A stretch of 41,043 nucleotides of DNA from Mycobacterium sp. NAZ190054 (lineage in GTDB: Bacteria; Actinomycetota; Actinomycetes; Mycobacteriales; Mycobacteriaceae): NCBI RefSeq assembly GCF_001545925.1, contig NZ_LMVQ01000113.1:1-41043 (forward strand), read 5' to 3'. Position numbers and translations under genes: made by a program. Positions 24,971 through 33,619 of this stretch are shown piece by piece. Below the pieces are notes generated by a model. The model was not told the origin of the DNA. It saw only the letters and a list, made by a program, of their open reading frames with translations, and ran no database searches. Each line of letters opens with the position of its first letter. Position 1 is the first letter of the stretch.

Positions 24971-26647
24971 GTGCCCAAGGGCGCTGGTGGTGAACAGTTT
25001 TCCGGATTGGTCATGTTGGCGTCCGCACTCGCCAACCGACCGCTGGCCGTGGACGCGGCCGTTCCGGGGAAGCCGCCATGGACCGACGGCGAGACCGTCT
25101 CCGTCGACGCGACGGCACCGATGCGCACGCAATACGAAACGGTGGCCGTCCAGGCATCGATGATCGCGGCCGGAAGCCTCGTCCCCGAGGTGGTCGGCGC
25201 ACTGGTACGGCATCCGCGCCTGGCCAAGCGCTATCTCGCGGTCGAGGGGCACCGGGCGCTGCTGGCCAACACCGCCCTGCTGCCCGCGTCGCTGGCTGCC
25301 TCGGCGGATCCGGCTGCCGCGCAACGCAGCGACTCTGCCGAGAAGTCGCTGGCTCTCGCACGTGGACGCGAAAGAGCAGTGGCTGCTCCCGCGAGTTTCG
25401 GTGTCATCCAGGCCAAAAGGGTGCTCGCGGCGAGTGCGGCGGCCGCCAAGCAGGCGGATCGGGACGCGGTGGCCCACGTACCTCGCCGGCAGGGCGCGCT
25501 CGAAGAACTCGGTGACGAGGTCGACGACACCGATGACCCCGATCTGTTCTCCAGTCCCGTCGGCGGAGGCGGAGCCATCGGCGAACGGTTGAAGAAGCTG
25601 CTGTCCTCGGCACGTAAGACCGGCGGCGGAGGCGGTCCACCCGGGGCGGACGCGCCGACACACCGCACCGGCTCCACGACACGGGGGGTGCATGCGGTGT
25701 CGTCACTGGCAGCGGTGTCGTCCGAGCAGGTGGTCGACGTCAGGACCGACGGCGTGAGGTATCCGGAGTGGAATGCCGAGCGCGGGTTCTACCGACTCGA
25801 CTGGTGCACCGTCCGGGAAGTGGACCCGGAGATCAAAGGGCATGCCACCCAACAGATCGAGGACGCCGTCAGCGTGCGTCGCCCGCTGGCACGCCTGGGG
25901 ATGGGGCTGCACCGCCGTCATCGACAGGCCCAGGGCGACGACATCGACATCGATGCCGCGATCGAGGCGCGTGTCGAGGTGCGTGCCGGCTCGGTGCCCG
26001 ACGAGGCTGTCTACCTCGACAGCCTGCGCCGGCGGCGTGACCTGTCGGTGCTGCTGCTGCTGGATGTCTCGGGATCGGCGGCGGAACCCGGAACCGTCGG
26101 GCGCACGGTGCATCAACAGCAGCGCACCGCGGCCGCCCATCTGATGGTGGCCCTACACGACCTCGGCGATCGCGTGTCGCTGTACGCCTACTACTCGCAG
26201 GGACGCTCGGCGGTGAGCATGGTCCCGGTGAAGCGGTTCGACGAGCACCTCGACGCTCGCATCATCAGGCGGCTGAACAGTCTGGAACCCGGTGCGTACT
26301 CGCGGCTGGGTGCCGCTATCCGGCACGGCTCGACGGTGCTGGAGGAACGCGGCGGTACGTCCCGGCGGCTGCTCGTCGTGTTGTCCGACGGGCTTGCCTA
26401 CGACCACGGCTACGAGCGCGCCTACGGGGCGGCGGATGCCCGGCGCGCACTCACCGAGGCGCGGCGGCGGGGGACCGGGTGCGTGTGCCTGACCATCGGT
26501 GCGAGTACCGACGTCGATTCGCTACGGCGGGTGTTCGGTAGCACCGCACACGCCACGGTGTCGAACCCCGACCAACTCGCCGGGGTGATCGGACCGATGT
26601 TCCGGTCGGCCGTCCGATCCGCGGAAGTCCGTCGGCGGGTGTCCTGA
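24971..26647 (+). CDS. VWA-domain protein, NorD/CbbO-like
   Basis: A 558-residue protein with a C-terminal von Willebrand factor A domain (about 350-550). The MIDAS metal site DVSGS starts at about Asp365 in SVLLLLDVSGSAAEPG, with a later VVLSDGLAYD. The N-terminal half is helical and Ala-rich, with a Gly-rich linker (RKTGGGGGPPG). NorD and CbbO proteins of this kind work with a partner AAA+ ATPase (NorQ/CbbQ), which is the next gene, to activate or insert metal into an enzyme. The target here is not the usual NO reductase or Rubisco, as neither gene is present. I chose GTG 24971, 6 bases after AGAAGGAG, over TTG 24932, which lies inside the operator-like motif. Confidence 0.85.
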   Translation: MPKGAGGEQFSGLVMLASALANRPLAVDAAVPGKPPWTDGETVSVDATAPMRTQYETVAVQASMIAAGSLVPEVVGALVRHPRLAKRYLAVEGHRALLANTALLPASLAASADPAAAQRSDSAEKSLALARGRERAVAAPASFGVIQAKRVLAASAAAAKQADRDAVAHVPRRQGALEELGDEVDDTDDPDLFSSPVGGGGAIGERLKKLLSSARKTGGGGGPPGADAPTHRTGSTTRGVHAVSSLAAVSSEQVVDVRTDGVRYPEWNAERGFYRLDWCTVREVDPEIKGHATQQIEDAVSVRRPLARLGMGLHRRHRQAQGDDIDIDAAIEARVEVRAGSVPDEAVYLDSLRRRRDLSVLLLLDVSGSAAEPGTVGRTVHQQQRTAAAHLMVALHDLGDRVSLYAYYSQGRSAVSMVPVKRFDEHLDARIIRRLNSLEPGAYSRLGAAIRHGSTVLEERGGTSRRLLVVLSDGLAYDHGYERAYGAADARRALTEARRRGTGCVCLTIGASTDVDSLRRVFGSTAHATVSNPDQLAGVIGPMFRSAVRSAEVRRRVS

Positions 26648-26687
26648 TGAAGGCGCGGCATTGACAGATGCAACGGAAGGGTTGTCC

Positions 26688-27536
26688 ATGGCCATCGATT
26701 CCGGGTTCGCTCACAAGAACGGCGCCGGGTCACCGTCCGCCGGAGTGCGCCCCTACTACACGCCGGTCGGCAACGAGGAGACGGTGTTCAAGGCGGCCTA
26801 CCGCCAGGGTCTGTCGATCGTGCTCAAGGGGCCGACCGGTTGCGGGAAGACGAGATTCGTCGAGGCGATGGCCCACGACCTCGGGCGGCCGCTGATCACC
26901 GTGGCGTGTCACGACGACCTGACCACGGCCGACCTCGTCGGCCGCTACCTGCTCAAGGGTGACGAGACGGTGTGGGTGGACGGTCCGCTGACGCGCGCCG
27001 TGCGTGAGGGCGCGATCTGTTACCTGGATGAAGTGGTCGAAGCCCGGCAGGACACCACCGTGGTGCTGCACCCCCTCGCCGACCACCGGCGCCAGCTGCC
27101 GATCGAACGCCTCGGCGTCACACTGTGCGCCGCGCCGGGCTTCGGCCTCGTGGTGTCGTACAACCCGGGCTATCAGAGCGTCCTCAAAGACCTCAAAGAC
27201 TCGACGAGGCAACGCATGGTGGCCATCGAGTTCGGCTTCCCCGCACCGGAAGTCGAGGAGGGCATCGTCGTCCACGAGGCAGGGGTGGACCGGCGCACCG
27301 CTGCCGAGCTGGTGCGCTTCGGGCAGGCGATCCGGCGCCTGGAAACCGGGGGTCTGCGCGAAGTCGCCTCCACACGTGTGCTGATCGCTACGGGCCGTCT
27401 GATCGCAGAAGGTCTGCCCGTGGCCGAGGCGGCCAGGGTCGCGGTCGCGGGCCCGCTCACCGATGACGTTGCGGTCAGCCGCGGTCTGCACGAGTTGATC
27501 GACGTCTATCTCGGTGAACCGGCAACGGGTGATTGA
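26688..27536 (+). CDS. MoxR/CbbQ/NorQ-type AAA+ ATPase
   Basis: A 282-residue AAA+ ATPase of the CbbQ/NirQ/NorQ/GpvN type. Walker A is GPTGCGKT (48-55), Walker B CYLDEV (Asp114, Glu115), followed by an insertion typical of MoxR proteins and a C-terminal CbbQ_C-like region (GIVVHEAGVDRRTAAELVRF). Partners in this family act as chaperones that remodel metalloenzymes with a VWA protein. ATG 26688 follows GGAAGG; TTG 26661 has no such site. It is 40 bases downstream of the VWA gene, in the reverse of the more usual ATPase-first order. Confidence 0.92.
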   Translation: MAIDSGFAHKNGAGSPSAGVRPYYTPVGNEETVFKAAYRQGLSIVLKGPTGCGKTRFVEAMAHDLGRPLITVACHDDLTTADLVGRYLLKGDETVWVDGPLTRAVREGAICYLDEVVEARQDTTVVLHPLADHRRQLPIERLGVTLCAAPGFGLVVSYNPGYQSVLKDLKDSTRQRMVAIEFGFPAPEVEEGIVVHEAGVDRRTAAELVRFGQAIRRLETGGLREVASTRVLIATGRLIAEGLPVAEAARVAVAGPLTDDVAVSRGLHELIDVYLGEPATGD

Positions 27537-27563
27537 CGCTGTGTTCAGCCCCCGTTACTGTCT

Positions 27564-27579
27564 GAACAAATATTAGGTT
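27564..27579 (+). promoter_or_regulatory. Shared motif/operator upstream of the binding-protein gene
   Basis: GAACAAATATTAGGTT matches 24922 at 13 of 16 positions and 21224 at 13 of 15. It lies in the 85-base gap (27537-27621), ends 42 bases before ATG 27622, and is preceded by TTACTGT, also shared with the 24922 copy as TTACGGT. Confidence 0.5.
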
Positions 27580-27621
27580 TGCCACGGCGTACCCGCGGCC
27601 GGCGCCCGCCCTGGAGGTCAG

Positions 27622-28743
27622 ATGTCCTACGAGAGCACCGCAGAGCCCATCAAGGTCGGCTACCTGATGGACTTCACCCTGCCGCCGGGATTCCCGGAGG
27701 AACTGCGGGCCTCGTTCACCCAGACCTTCGACCTCGTCTTTGAGGAGGCGGTGGAACAGGGGCTGATGGACAGGCCGGTGCAGATGATCTACCGCGAGGT
27801 CGAGGGCCTGCCGAAAGGCTCGGTCAAGGCGGTGATCGACGCGTACGGGGAACTGGTCGACGAGGGCGCACTGGTGGTGTTCGGACCGAACATCACCGAC
27901 AACTGTGTGCCACTGCGGGAGGCGATCGAGGAACGCTTCAAGGTGCCGGCGATCAGCGTCACCGGCACCGACGACTGGCTTGGGGAGTGGACCTTCGCCT
28001 TCCCGCAGGGCTCGATGACCGACGAACCCATCTTCCTGATCGACCTGGTCGCCAAACGCGGCCTCAGAGAGATCGGTGTGCTGGTCGAGCAGAACCTGAT
28101 CGGCGAGAGCTACCTGAAGAACCTGCGAAGCGCCGCGTCCCGCAAGGGGATTCGTATCGTGGCGGAAGCCGCGATCGCGCAGACCGCCCAGGACATCAAC
28201 GAGGCGGTGCGCACATTGCACGACGCGAAGTCCGAGGCGATCGTCCACCTGGGGTTCGGTTTCGGGATCGTCTTCATCAACCCGGCGCTGGAAGCGGTCG
28301 ACTGGGATCCGCCACGCTTCACCACCACCGCATTCCAGAACGCGTGGGTCAACCCGATCATGTGGAATGCGTTCCTGGGGTGGGTCGGGGTCGATCAGTA
28401 CGACGAGGGCAACAAGATCGGACAGGCCTGGCTGGACCGCTACGCCGAGCGATACGACGGCAGCCGGCCGGAGTACTGCGTGTCGGTCGTCAACCACGAC
28501 GTCGCCGCCACGCTGGTGCGGGCGTTCACCGACGCGCATCCACTGAGCCCCCGAGGCGTCAAGGAGGCACTGGAACGCGTGAAGATGATGCCCGCCGCCT
28601 CGGGCGCGCCCGGCACCCGGGTGTCGTTCGGCAAATGGACGCGCCGCGCGTGGATGGGCGCGGGGTACCTGGTGGCCCGCACCCTCGACGCCGACGGCGT
28701 CAACTCCCACCTGGTCGACCGCTTCGGAGAGGAAGCCTCATGA
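27622..28743 (+). CDS. Leu/Ile/Val-binding-protein-like protein without signal peptide
   Basis: A 373-residue type I periplasmic-binding-fold protein (Peripla_BP_6 type): IKVGYLMDFTLPPGFPEELR, then ALVVFGPNITDNCVPLREAI, PAISVTGTDDWLGEW and VVNHDVAATLVRAFTDA. Such proteins normally deliver ligands to ABC permeases. Here the N-terminus (MSYESTAEPIK) has no signal peptide or lipobox and no permease or ATPase gene is near, so it is probably cytosolic and may sense or carry a substrate or cofactor. ATG 27622 follows GGAGG. Its stop overlaps the AveC-like start (ATGA), so they are translated together. Confidence 0.78.
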   Translation: MSYESTAEPIKVGYLMDFTLPPGFPEELRASFTQTFDLVFEEAVEQGLMDRPVQMIYREVEGLPKGSVKAVIDAYGELVDEGALVVFGPNITDNCVPLREAIEERFKVPAISVTGTDDWLGEWTFAFPQGSMTDEPIFLIDLVAKRGLREIGVLVEQNLIGESYLKNLRSAASRKGIRIVAEAAIAQTAQDINEAVRTLHDAKSEAIVHLGFGFGIVFINPALEAVDWDPPRFTTTAFQNAWVNPIMWNAFLGWVGVDQYDEGNKIGQAWLDRYAERYDGSRPEYCVSVVNHDVAATLVRAFTDAHPLSPRGVKEALERVKMMPAASGAPGTRVSFGKWTRRAWMGAGYLVARTLDADGVNSHLVDRFGEEAS

Positions 28744-29888
28744 CCACGGAGGAATCGGCACCGTCCGCCACGGTTCCGGTCTCCGGCGCCATCACCCCGA
28801 AGCGGAAGGGCCCCAATTGGGGACGGTGGGTCTCGGCATTCGCGTTGTTGGCGTTCTTCAGCTTGTTCATCGCGTTCGCGCGCACCGAAGTCCACCCCCG
28901 GGTGGCCAACCCGAACGTCACCGGTAGGCCCCGCCCGGTCGAGTTCCTGTTCGGCTGGGACGGCTGGCTGTGGGTGCACCAGATCGGCACCGTGGTGCTG
29001 CTGGTGGTGCTGGTGGTGATCTTCGTGCGGGGCTGGCGCCGGGACCCGGGCAGCCCGATCATGCTGATGTTCCTGTGCACCACCCTGATCGTGTGGCAGG
29101 ACCCGATCATGAACTGGGCTCCGTTCGCGGTCTACAACCCGGAACTCATCCACTGGCCGGAGAACTGGCCGCTGATCATGCTGTCGCCGACGGTCGAACC
29201 GTTCATCGTGTTCGGCTATGTGGCGTTCTACTTCGCGCCGTTCTTCCCGGCGATCTGGTTGCTGCGCAAGCTGCAGGCCAGGCACGGACCTACCGCGTTC
29301 GTCTCGCGGCACCCGTTGATCAGCCTCGGCTCGATCACGCTGGTGATCGGCTTCGTCTTCGACGCCATTCTGGAAGTGAGCCTGGTCCGCACCGGCTTGT
29401 ACATCTACTCGCAGGTGATCCCGTTCGGATCGCTGTTCCCGGGCACAACGTTCCAGTTCCCGCTGATCTGGGAGTCGTTGGCGGTGACCTTCGTGATGGT
29501 TCCCGCGGCGGTCCTGTGCTATCGCGACGACACCGGAAAGTCCGTGGCCGAGAAGCTCGCCGCGCGGGCCAGGTTGTTCCCACGCAAGCCCGTGCTGGGC
29601 ACGTTCCTGGTGATGTTCTTCATCATCAATGTCGCCTACTTCGCCTACGGCTCGTGGTTCGCCGTGATCAAGGCCAGCGGACTCGCGACCGCGGTGGCTT
29701 GCCCGTGGCCGTACCCGGAGGCGAAAGTGTATGACCCGCAAGGGTATTACGAACAGGAAGGCGCCGAGGGGCCGTTCTCGGTCGGTAAGTGGGCGACCTG
29801 GCAGAGTGGGCTCCCGAACGGACGACCCGATGTCGAACCGCCGCCGCCCGGTGAGGGCGACTGTGCGTCCGGGAACGCCGATGGCTGA
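28740..29888 (+). CDS. AveC-like polytopic membrane protein 1
   Basis: A 382-residue integral membrane protein with about seven hydrophobic segments, for example WVSAFALLAFFSLFIAFA, GTVVLLVVLVVIFV, FIVFGYVAFYFAPFFPAIWL and VLGTFLVMFFIINVAYFAYG. It resembles proteins annotated as spirocyclase AveC family; AveC in Streptomyces acts in avermectin spiroketal formation, but mycobacterial members have no known reaction to me. It shares a pattern with the second copy at 36662: YIYSQVIPFGSLFPGTTFQF against YYGYVIDGLALFQGSRYQYP. The C-terminal tail is Pro/Gly-rich. It overlaps the genes on both sides. Confidence 0.7.
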   Translation: MTTEESAPSATVPVSGAITPKRKGPNWGRWVSAFALLAFFSLFIAFARTEVHPRVANPNVTGRPRPVEFLFGWDGWLWVHQIGTVVLLVVLVVIFVRGWRRDPGSPIMLMFLCTTLIVWQDPIMNWAPFAVYNPELIHWPENWPLIMLSPTVEPFIVFGYVAFYFAPFFPAIWLLRKLQARHGPTAFVSRHPLISLGSITLVIGFVFDAILEVSLVRTGLYIYSQVIPFGSLFPGTTFQFPLIWESLAVTFVMVPAAVLCYRDDTGKSVAEKLAARARLFPRKPVLGTFLVMFFIINVAYFAYGSWFAVIKASGLATAVACPWPYPEAKVYDPQGYYEQEGAEGPFSVGKWATWQSGLPNGRPDVEPPPPGEGDCASGNADG

Positions 29889-30897
29889 GCCGCGCAGTGT
29901 CGTCATCACAGGTGCGTCGCGGGGATTGGGCTTCGCGTCGGCGGTGCGGCTCTACAACGAGGGTTGGCGCGTGGTCGCGGCGATGCGGGCACCGGACCGC
30001 GGAATGCCGCTGTTGCGCGCCGCGACGGGCGCACCGGAGTCCGGTGACCGGTTGATCGGCGTCACCCTCGATCTGCTCGACCACGCGTCCATCGCCGCGG
30101 CGGCCAAGGAGATCGAAGAGGTGGTCGGCGCACCGTACGCGCTGGTGCACAACGCCGGCATCTCGGCCGCCGGCATGGTCGAGGAAGCCGACATCGCGTT
30201 GTGGCAGGACATGTTCGGCACGCATGTGCTGGGCCCGGTCGCGCTGACGAAGGCGTTGTTGCCGTCGATGCGGGCGGCCGGGGAGGGCCGCATCGTGCTG
30301 ATCTCCAGCGCGGGGGGAGTGCGTGGGCAGCCCGGCATCGCAGCGTATTCGGCGGCCAAAGGGGCGCTGGAGCGGTGGGGCGAGTCGATGGCCGGCGAGA
30401 TCGCGCCCTTCGGACTGGGTGTGACGGTGCTGGTCACCGGCACGTTTGACACCGACATCATCACCGATGCGGGCACCGTCGACGACCGGGTGCTCGACGG
30501 CCCCTATGCCCGGGTGCACGACACCATGGACACCCGGGGGCGGTACGCGATGAGCTTCGCCCGTCCACCGGAGAAGTTCAGCGACGGTCTGCTGGAGGCG
30601 CTGGCGGATCGGGCGGCGTTCCGTCGCCGGGGCGTCGGCGCTGAGGCGTCGATGTTGTTGGTGATGAACAGGATCCTGCCTGCGGCGGGGATGCACCATA
30701 TGTCCCGGCTCGTGCTCGGCATACCGAGACAGGGTGCGATGCGTGGCGGTGCGGTCCCGCTCACCGCCGCCCAGCGCGGGATGGTGCTGGCAGCCAAGGT
30801 GCTGCCACAGCCGGTTCTGCAACGCCTCGCCGCGGTGGCGATGCGTCGCCGGGTGGCCCGACAGGCCCGCGAGCAGAAGGACGGGACGAATGGCTGA
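29881..30897 (+). CDS. Short-chain dehydrogenase/reductase
   Basis: A 338-residue classical SDR: VVITGASRGLGFASAVRLYN (TGxxxGxG cofactor site), HNAG, and the catalytic Ser in ISSAGG with the YSAAK active site. The N-terminal Arg after the first strand (AAMRAPDR) suggests NADP(H) preference. The C-terminal extension of ~100 residues beyond the core is hydrophobic/basic and may touch the membrane. ATG 29881 overlaps the AveC-like stop by 8 bases; the stop overlaps the aldehyde dehydrogenase start. A partner in oxidising or reducing the pathway alcohol is likely. Confidence 0.9.
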   Translation: MAEPRSVVITGASRGLGFASAVRLYNEGWRVVAAMRAPDRGMPLLRAATGAPESGDRLIGVTLDLLDHASIAAAAKEIEEVVGAPYALVHNAGISAAGMVEEADIALWQDMFGTHVLGPVALTKALLPSMRAAGEGRIVLISSAGGVRGQPGIAAYSAAKGALERWGESMAGEIAPFGLGVTVLVTGTFDTDIITDAGTVDDRVLDGPYARVHDTMDTRGRYAMSFARPPEKFSDGLLEALADRAAFRRRGVGAEASMLLVMNRILPAAGMHHMSRLVLGIPRQGAMRGGAVPLTAAQRGMVLAAKVLPQPVLQRLAAVAMRRRVARQAREQKDGTNG

Positions 30898-32380
30898 GGT
30901 CCGGACCGTGACCCACGAGCCCAGGATGCTCGTCGACGGAAAGCTCGTCGACGGTGAAGCCGGCACGTTGCGCAACACCAACCCGGCCACCGAGGAAGTG
31001 CTCGGGGAGGTCGCCGACGCGTCGAAGGCGGATATGCGCCGCGCCATCGACGCGGCCCGTCGCGCGTTCGACGAGACCGACTGGGCCACCAACCGACAAC
31101 TGCGCAAGCGCTGCCTGGAACAGCTGCACGACGCCATCGACGGTGAGCGAGAAGAGTTGCGGGAGGAGCTCATCCGGGAGGTCGGTGCGCCCAGGGCCGT
31201 GACGCACGGTCCACAGCTGGACGCCCCCCTCGCCGACGGGCTCAGGTACCCCGCCCGCCTGATCGAGACGTTCCCGTGGGAAACCGATCTCGGCGACACG
31301 GTGGTGTCGGTGACCGGTGTCAACACCACCCGCAAGGTGTGGCACGAACCGGTCGGCGTGGTCGGTGCGATCGTTCCGTGGAACTTCCCGTTCGAGGTCA
31401 GCATCAACAAACTCGGACAGGCACTGGCGGCGGGGAACACCGTCGTGCTCAAGCCCGCACCCGACACCCCGTTCAACGCCACCCGGCTGGGACGGCTGAT
31501 CGCCGAGAAGACCGACATCCCGCCCGGGGTGGTGAATGTGGTGACCGCATCCGATCACCTCGTCGGCGAAGAGCTGACGATCTCGCCGAAGGTGGACATG
31601 ATCTCGTTCACCGGGTCCACCGGGGTCGGCAAGCGGATCATGGAGAAGGGCGCCGCGACGATGAAGCGGCTGTTCCTCGAGCTGGGCGGCAAGTCGGCGA
31701 CGATCGTGCTGGACGATGCCGACCTCGACACCGCGTGCCTGATCGGCATCGGGCCGCTGATGCACGCCGGCCAGGGCTGCGCGGCGCCGACCCGGATGTT
31801 GCTGCCCCGCTCCCGGTATGACGAGGGCGTCGAGATCCTGCAAGGCATCTACCAGAACATCGCCGCAGGGGATCCGCAGGATCCGGGCACGCTGTGCGGT
31901 CCGGTGATCTCGGCCCGGCAGCAGGCACGCATCCTGGGTTATATCCGCAAGGGCGTCGACGAGGGAGCGACGCTGCTGGTCGGCAGCACTGAGGCACCGG
32001 CACGGTTCGACAAGGGATTCTGGGTCGATCCAACGCTTTTCACCGACGTGGACAACAAGATGACGATCGCTCAGGAGGAGATCTTCGGGCCGGTGCTGGC
32101 CGTCATCCCGTACGAGGACGAGGACGACGCCGTCCGCATCGCCAACGACAGCGCCTACGGGCTTGCCGGCAACGTGATGTCCGCATCATTGGACCGTTCG
32201 CTGGCCGTGGCGCGGCGCCTGCGTGCGGGCTTCATCGGATTGAACGGCACCACGGGCTACGGCGCCGACACACCGTTCGGCGGCTACAAGGAGAGCGGTG
32301 TCGGCCGTCAGAACGGCGTGGTCGGCTTCAGTCAGTACACCGAGGTGAAATCGGTGGCCTACCCGGCTCAGAACGTCTGA
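30890..32380 (+). CDS. NAD(P)-dependent aldehyde dehydrogenase
   Basis: A 496-residue ALDH superfamily enzyme that oxidises an aldehyde to the acid. Active-site Cys297 lies in AGQGCAAPTR and general base Glu264 in LELGGKS; VPWNFPFE holds the conserved Asn, FTGSTGVG the cofactor loop, and EEIFGPVLAVIPY the C-terminal signature. The product acid would suit CoA activation and beta-oxidation. It overlaps the upstream SDR by 8 bases and is followed after 9 bases, with AAGGAGAG, by the first P450. Confidence 0.95.
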   Translation: MAEVRTVTHEPRMLVDGKLVDGEAGTLRNTNPATEEVLGEVADASKADMRRAIDAARRAFDETDWATNRQLRKRCLEQLHDAIDGEREELREELIREVGAPRAVTHGPQLDAPLADGLRYPARLIETFPWETDLGDTVVSVTGVNTTRKVWHEPVGVVGAIVPWNFPFEVSINKLGQALAAGNTVVLKPAPDTPFNATRLGRLIAEKTDIPPGVVNVVTASDHLVGEELTISPKVDMISFTGSTGVGKRIMEKGAATMKRLFLELGGKSATIVLDDADLDTACLIGIGPLMHAGQGCAAPTRMLLPRSRYDEGVEILQGIYQNIAAGDPQDPGTLCGPVISARQQARILGYIRKGVDEGATLLVGSTEAPARFDKGFWVDPTLFTDVDNKMTIAQEEIFGPVLAVIPYEDEDDAVRIANDSAYGLAGNVMSASLDRSLAVARRLRAGFIGLNGTTGYGADTPFGGYKESGVGRQNGVVGFSQYTEVKSVAYPAQNV

Positions 32381-32389
32381 AGGAGAGCA

Positions 32390-33619
32390 GTGGAACAGCT
32401 TTTCGACGACCTGGAGGATTTCGGGTCTTTCGACGACGCGATCTCCGGTGACGTGCGAGACCCGTACACCGAGCTGGCGAGGCTGCGCCGGGAGGAGCCC
32501 GTGCAGCGGCTGGAGACCTCCGGTGCGCTTCCCCACGAGGAATCGCTGCCGATGTTCATCGTCTACCGGCACGAGGAAGTCCAGCAGATGCTGCGCGACA
32601 ACGAGACGTTCTCGTCGTCGAGCGTCATCGCGGCGTTCGGCCCGGTGCTCGGCGAGCGCGTGATGCTCGGCATGGACGAGCCCGTCCACGGCCGCCTGCG
32701 GGCGCTGGTGCAGAAGGCGTTCACCCAGAAGGCGTTGGCGCGCTGGGAGAACGAACTCGTCGGGCGGGTCGCCAACAGCTTGATCGACGACTTCGCCGCC
32801 AACGGCAGAGCGGATCTGGTCAAGGAGTTCACCTTCGACTATCCGAGCCGGGTCATCGCAGGCCTGCTCGGTCTGCCCGAAGAGGATTACCCACAGTTCC
32901 AGCGGTGGTCGATCTCGCTGCTGAGCTGGCTGATGAACCCCGAGCGCGGGCTCGCCGCGTCGGCGGCACTGTGCGACTACTTCGCGCCGATACTGCAGGC
33001 CCGCCGGACCGAACCCCGCGACGATCTGATCAGCGCACTGGCCGCCGCCGAGATCGACGGCAACAGGCTCGAGGACGAGGAGATCTTCTCGTTTCTGCGG
33101 CTGTTGCTTCCCGCCGGCGTCGAGACGACCTACCGCTCGCTGGGCAGCCTGCTGTTCGCGCTGCTGTCGGATCCGACGCAGCTGGAGGCGGTCAAGGCCG
33201 ACCGGTCGCTGCTGCCGCAGGCGATCGAGGAGGCGGTGCGCTGGGAGTCACCGCTGCTGACGATCACCCGGGTGGCCACCCGCGACACCGTGCTCGGCGG
33301 GGTGCCGATTCCGGCAGGGGCGACGGTGATGCCGATGCTGGGCGCGGCGAACCGGCAGGAGGACCGCTATCCAAACCCGGACCGCTTCGACATCTTCCGG
33401 CAACCGAAGGCGAATCTCGGCTGGGGACACGGTGTGCACGTCTGTCTGGGCATGCATCTGGCACGGCTGGAAATGCGCACGGCGGTCAACCTGCTGTTCG
33501 ACCGGCTGCCGAATCTGCGGCTCGACCCGGACGGCGACGACCCGCACATCCGTGGGCAGGTGTTCCGGTCGCCGACATCGTTACCCGTTCTGTTCGATCC
33601 ACCCGGGAGTCTCGGATGA
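32390..33619 (+). CDS. Cytochrome P450 (1)
   Basis: A 409-residue soluble bacterial P450. The I-helix motif is PAGVETTYR, the ExxR helix EEAVRWE, and the heme-binding loop WGHGVHVCLGMHLARLE with axial Cys352. The aromatic residue seven places before the Cys is Trp rather than the usual Phe. It inserts oxygen from O2 into a hydrophobic substrate using electrons from a ferredoxin, which is not encoded nearby. GTG 32390 follows AAGGAGAG. The stop overlaps the start of the second P450 (ATGA), so the two are co-translated. Confidence 0.95.
   Translation: MEQLFDDLEDFGSFDDAISGDVRDPYTELARLRREEPVQRLETSGALPHEESLPMFIVYRHEEVQQMLRDNETFSSSSVIAAFGPVLGERVMLGMDEPVHGRLRALVQKAFTQKALARWENELVGRVANSLIDDFAANGRADLVKEFTFDYPSRVIAGLLGLPEEDYPQFQRWSISLLSWLMNPERGLAASAALCDYFAPILQARRTEPRDDLISALAAAEIDGNRLEDEEIFSFLRLLLPAGVETTYRSLGSLLFALLSDPTQLEAVKADRSLLPQAIEEAVRWESPLLTITRVATRDTVLGGVPIPAGATVMPMLGAANRQEDRYPNPDRFDIFRQPKANLGWGHGVHVCLGMHLARLEMRTAVNLLFDRLPNLRLDPDGDDPHIRGQVFRSPTSLPVLFDPPGSLG

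Noticed and set aside
28440..29909. 489-residue minus-strand frame opposite the AveC-like gene
   Set aside because: It is a shadow of a membrane-protein gene; His/Arg/Asp-rich with no domain.
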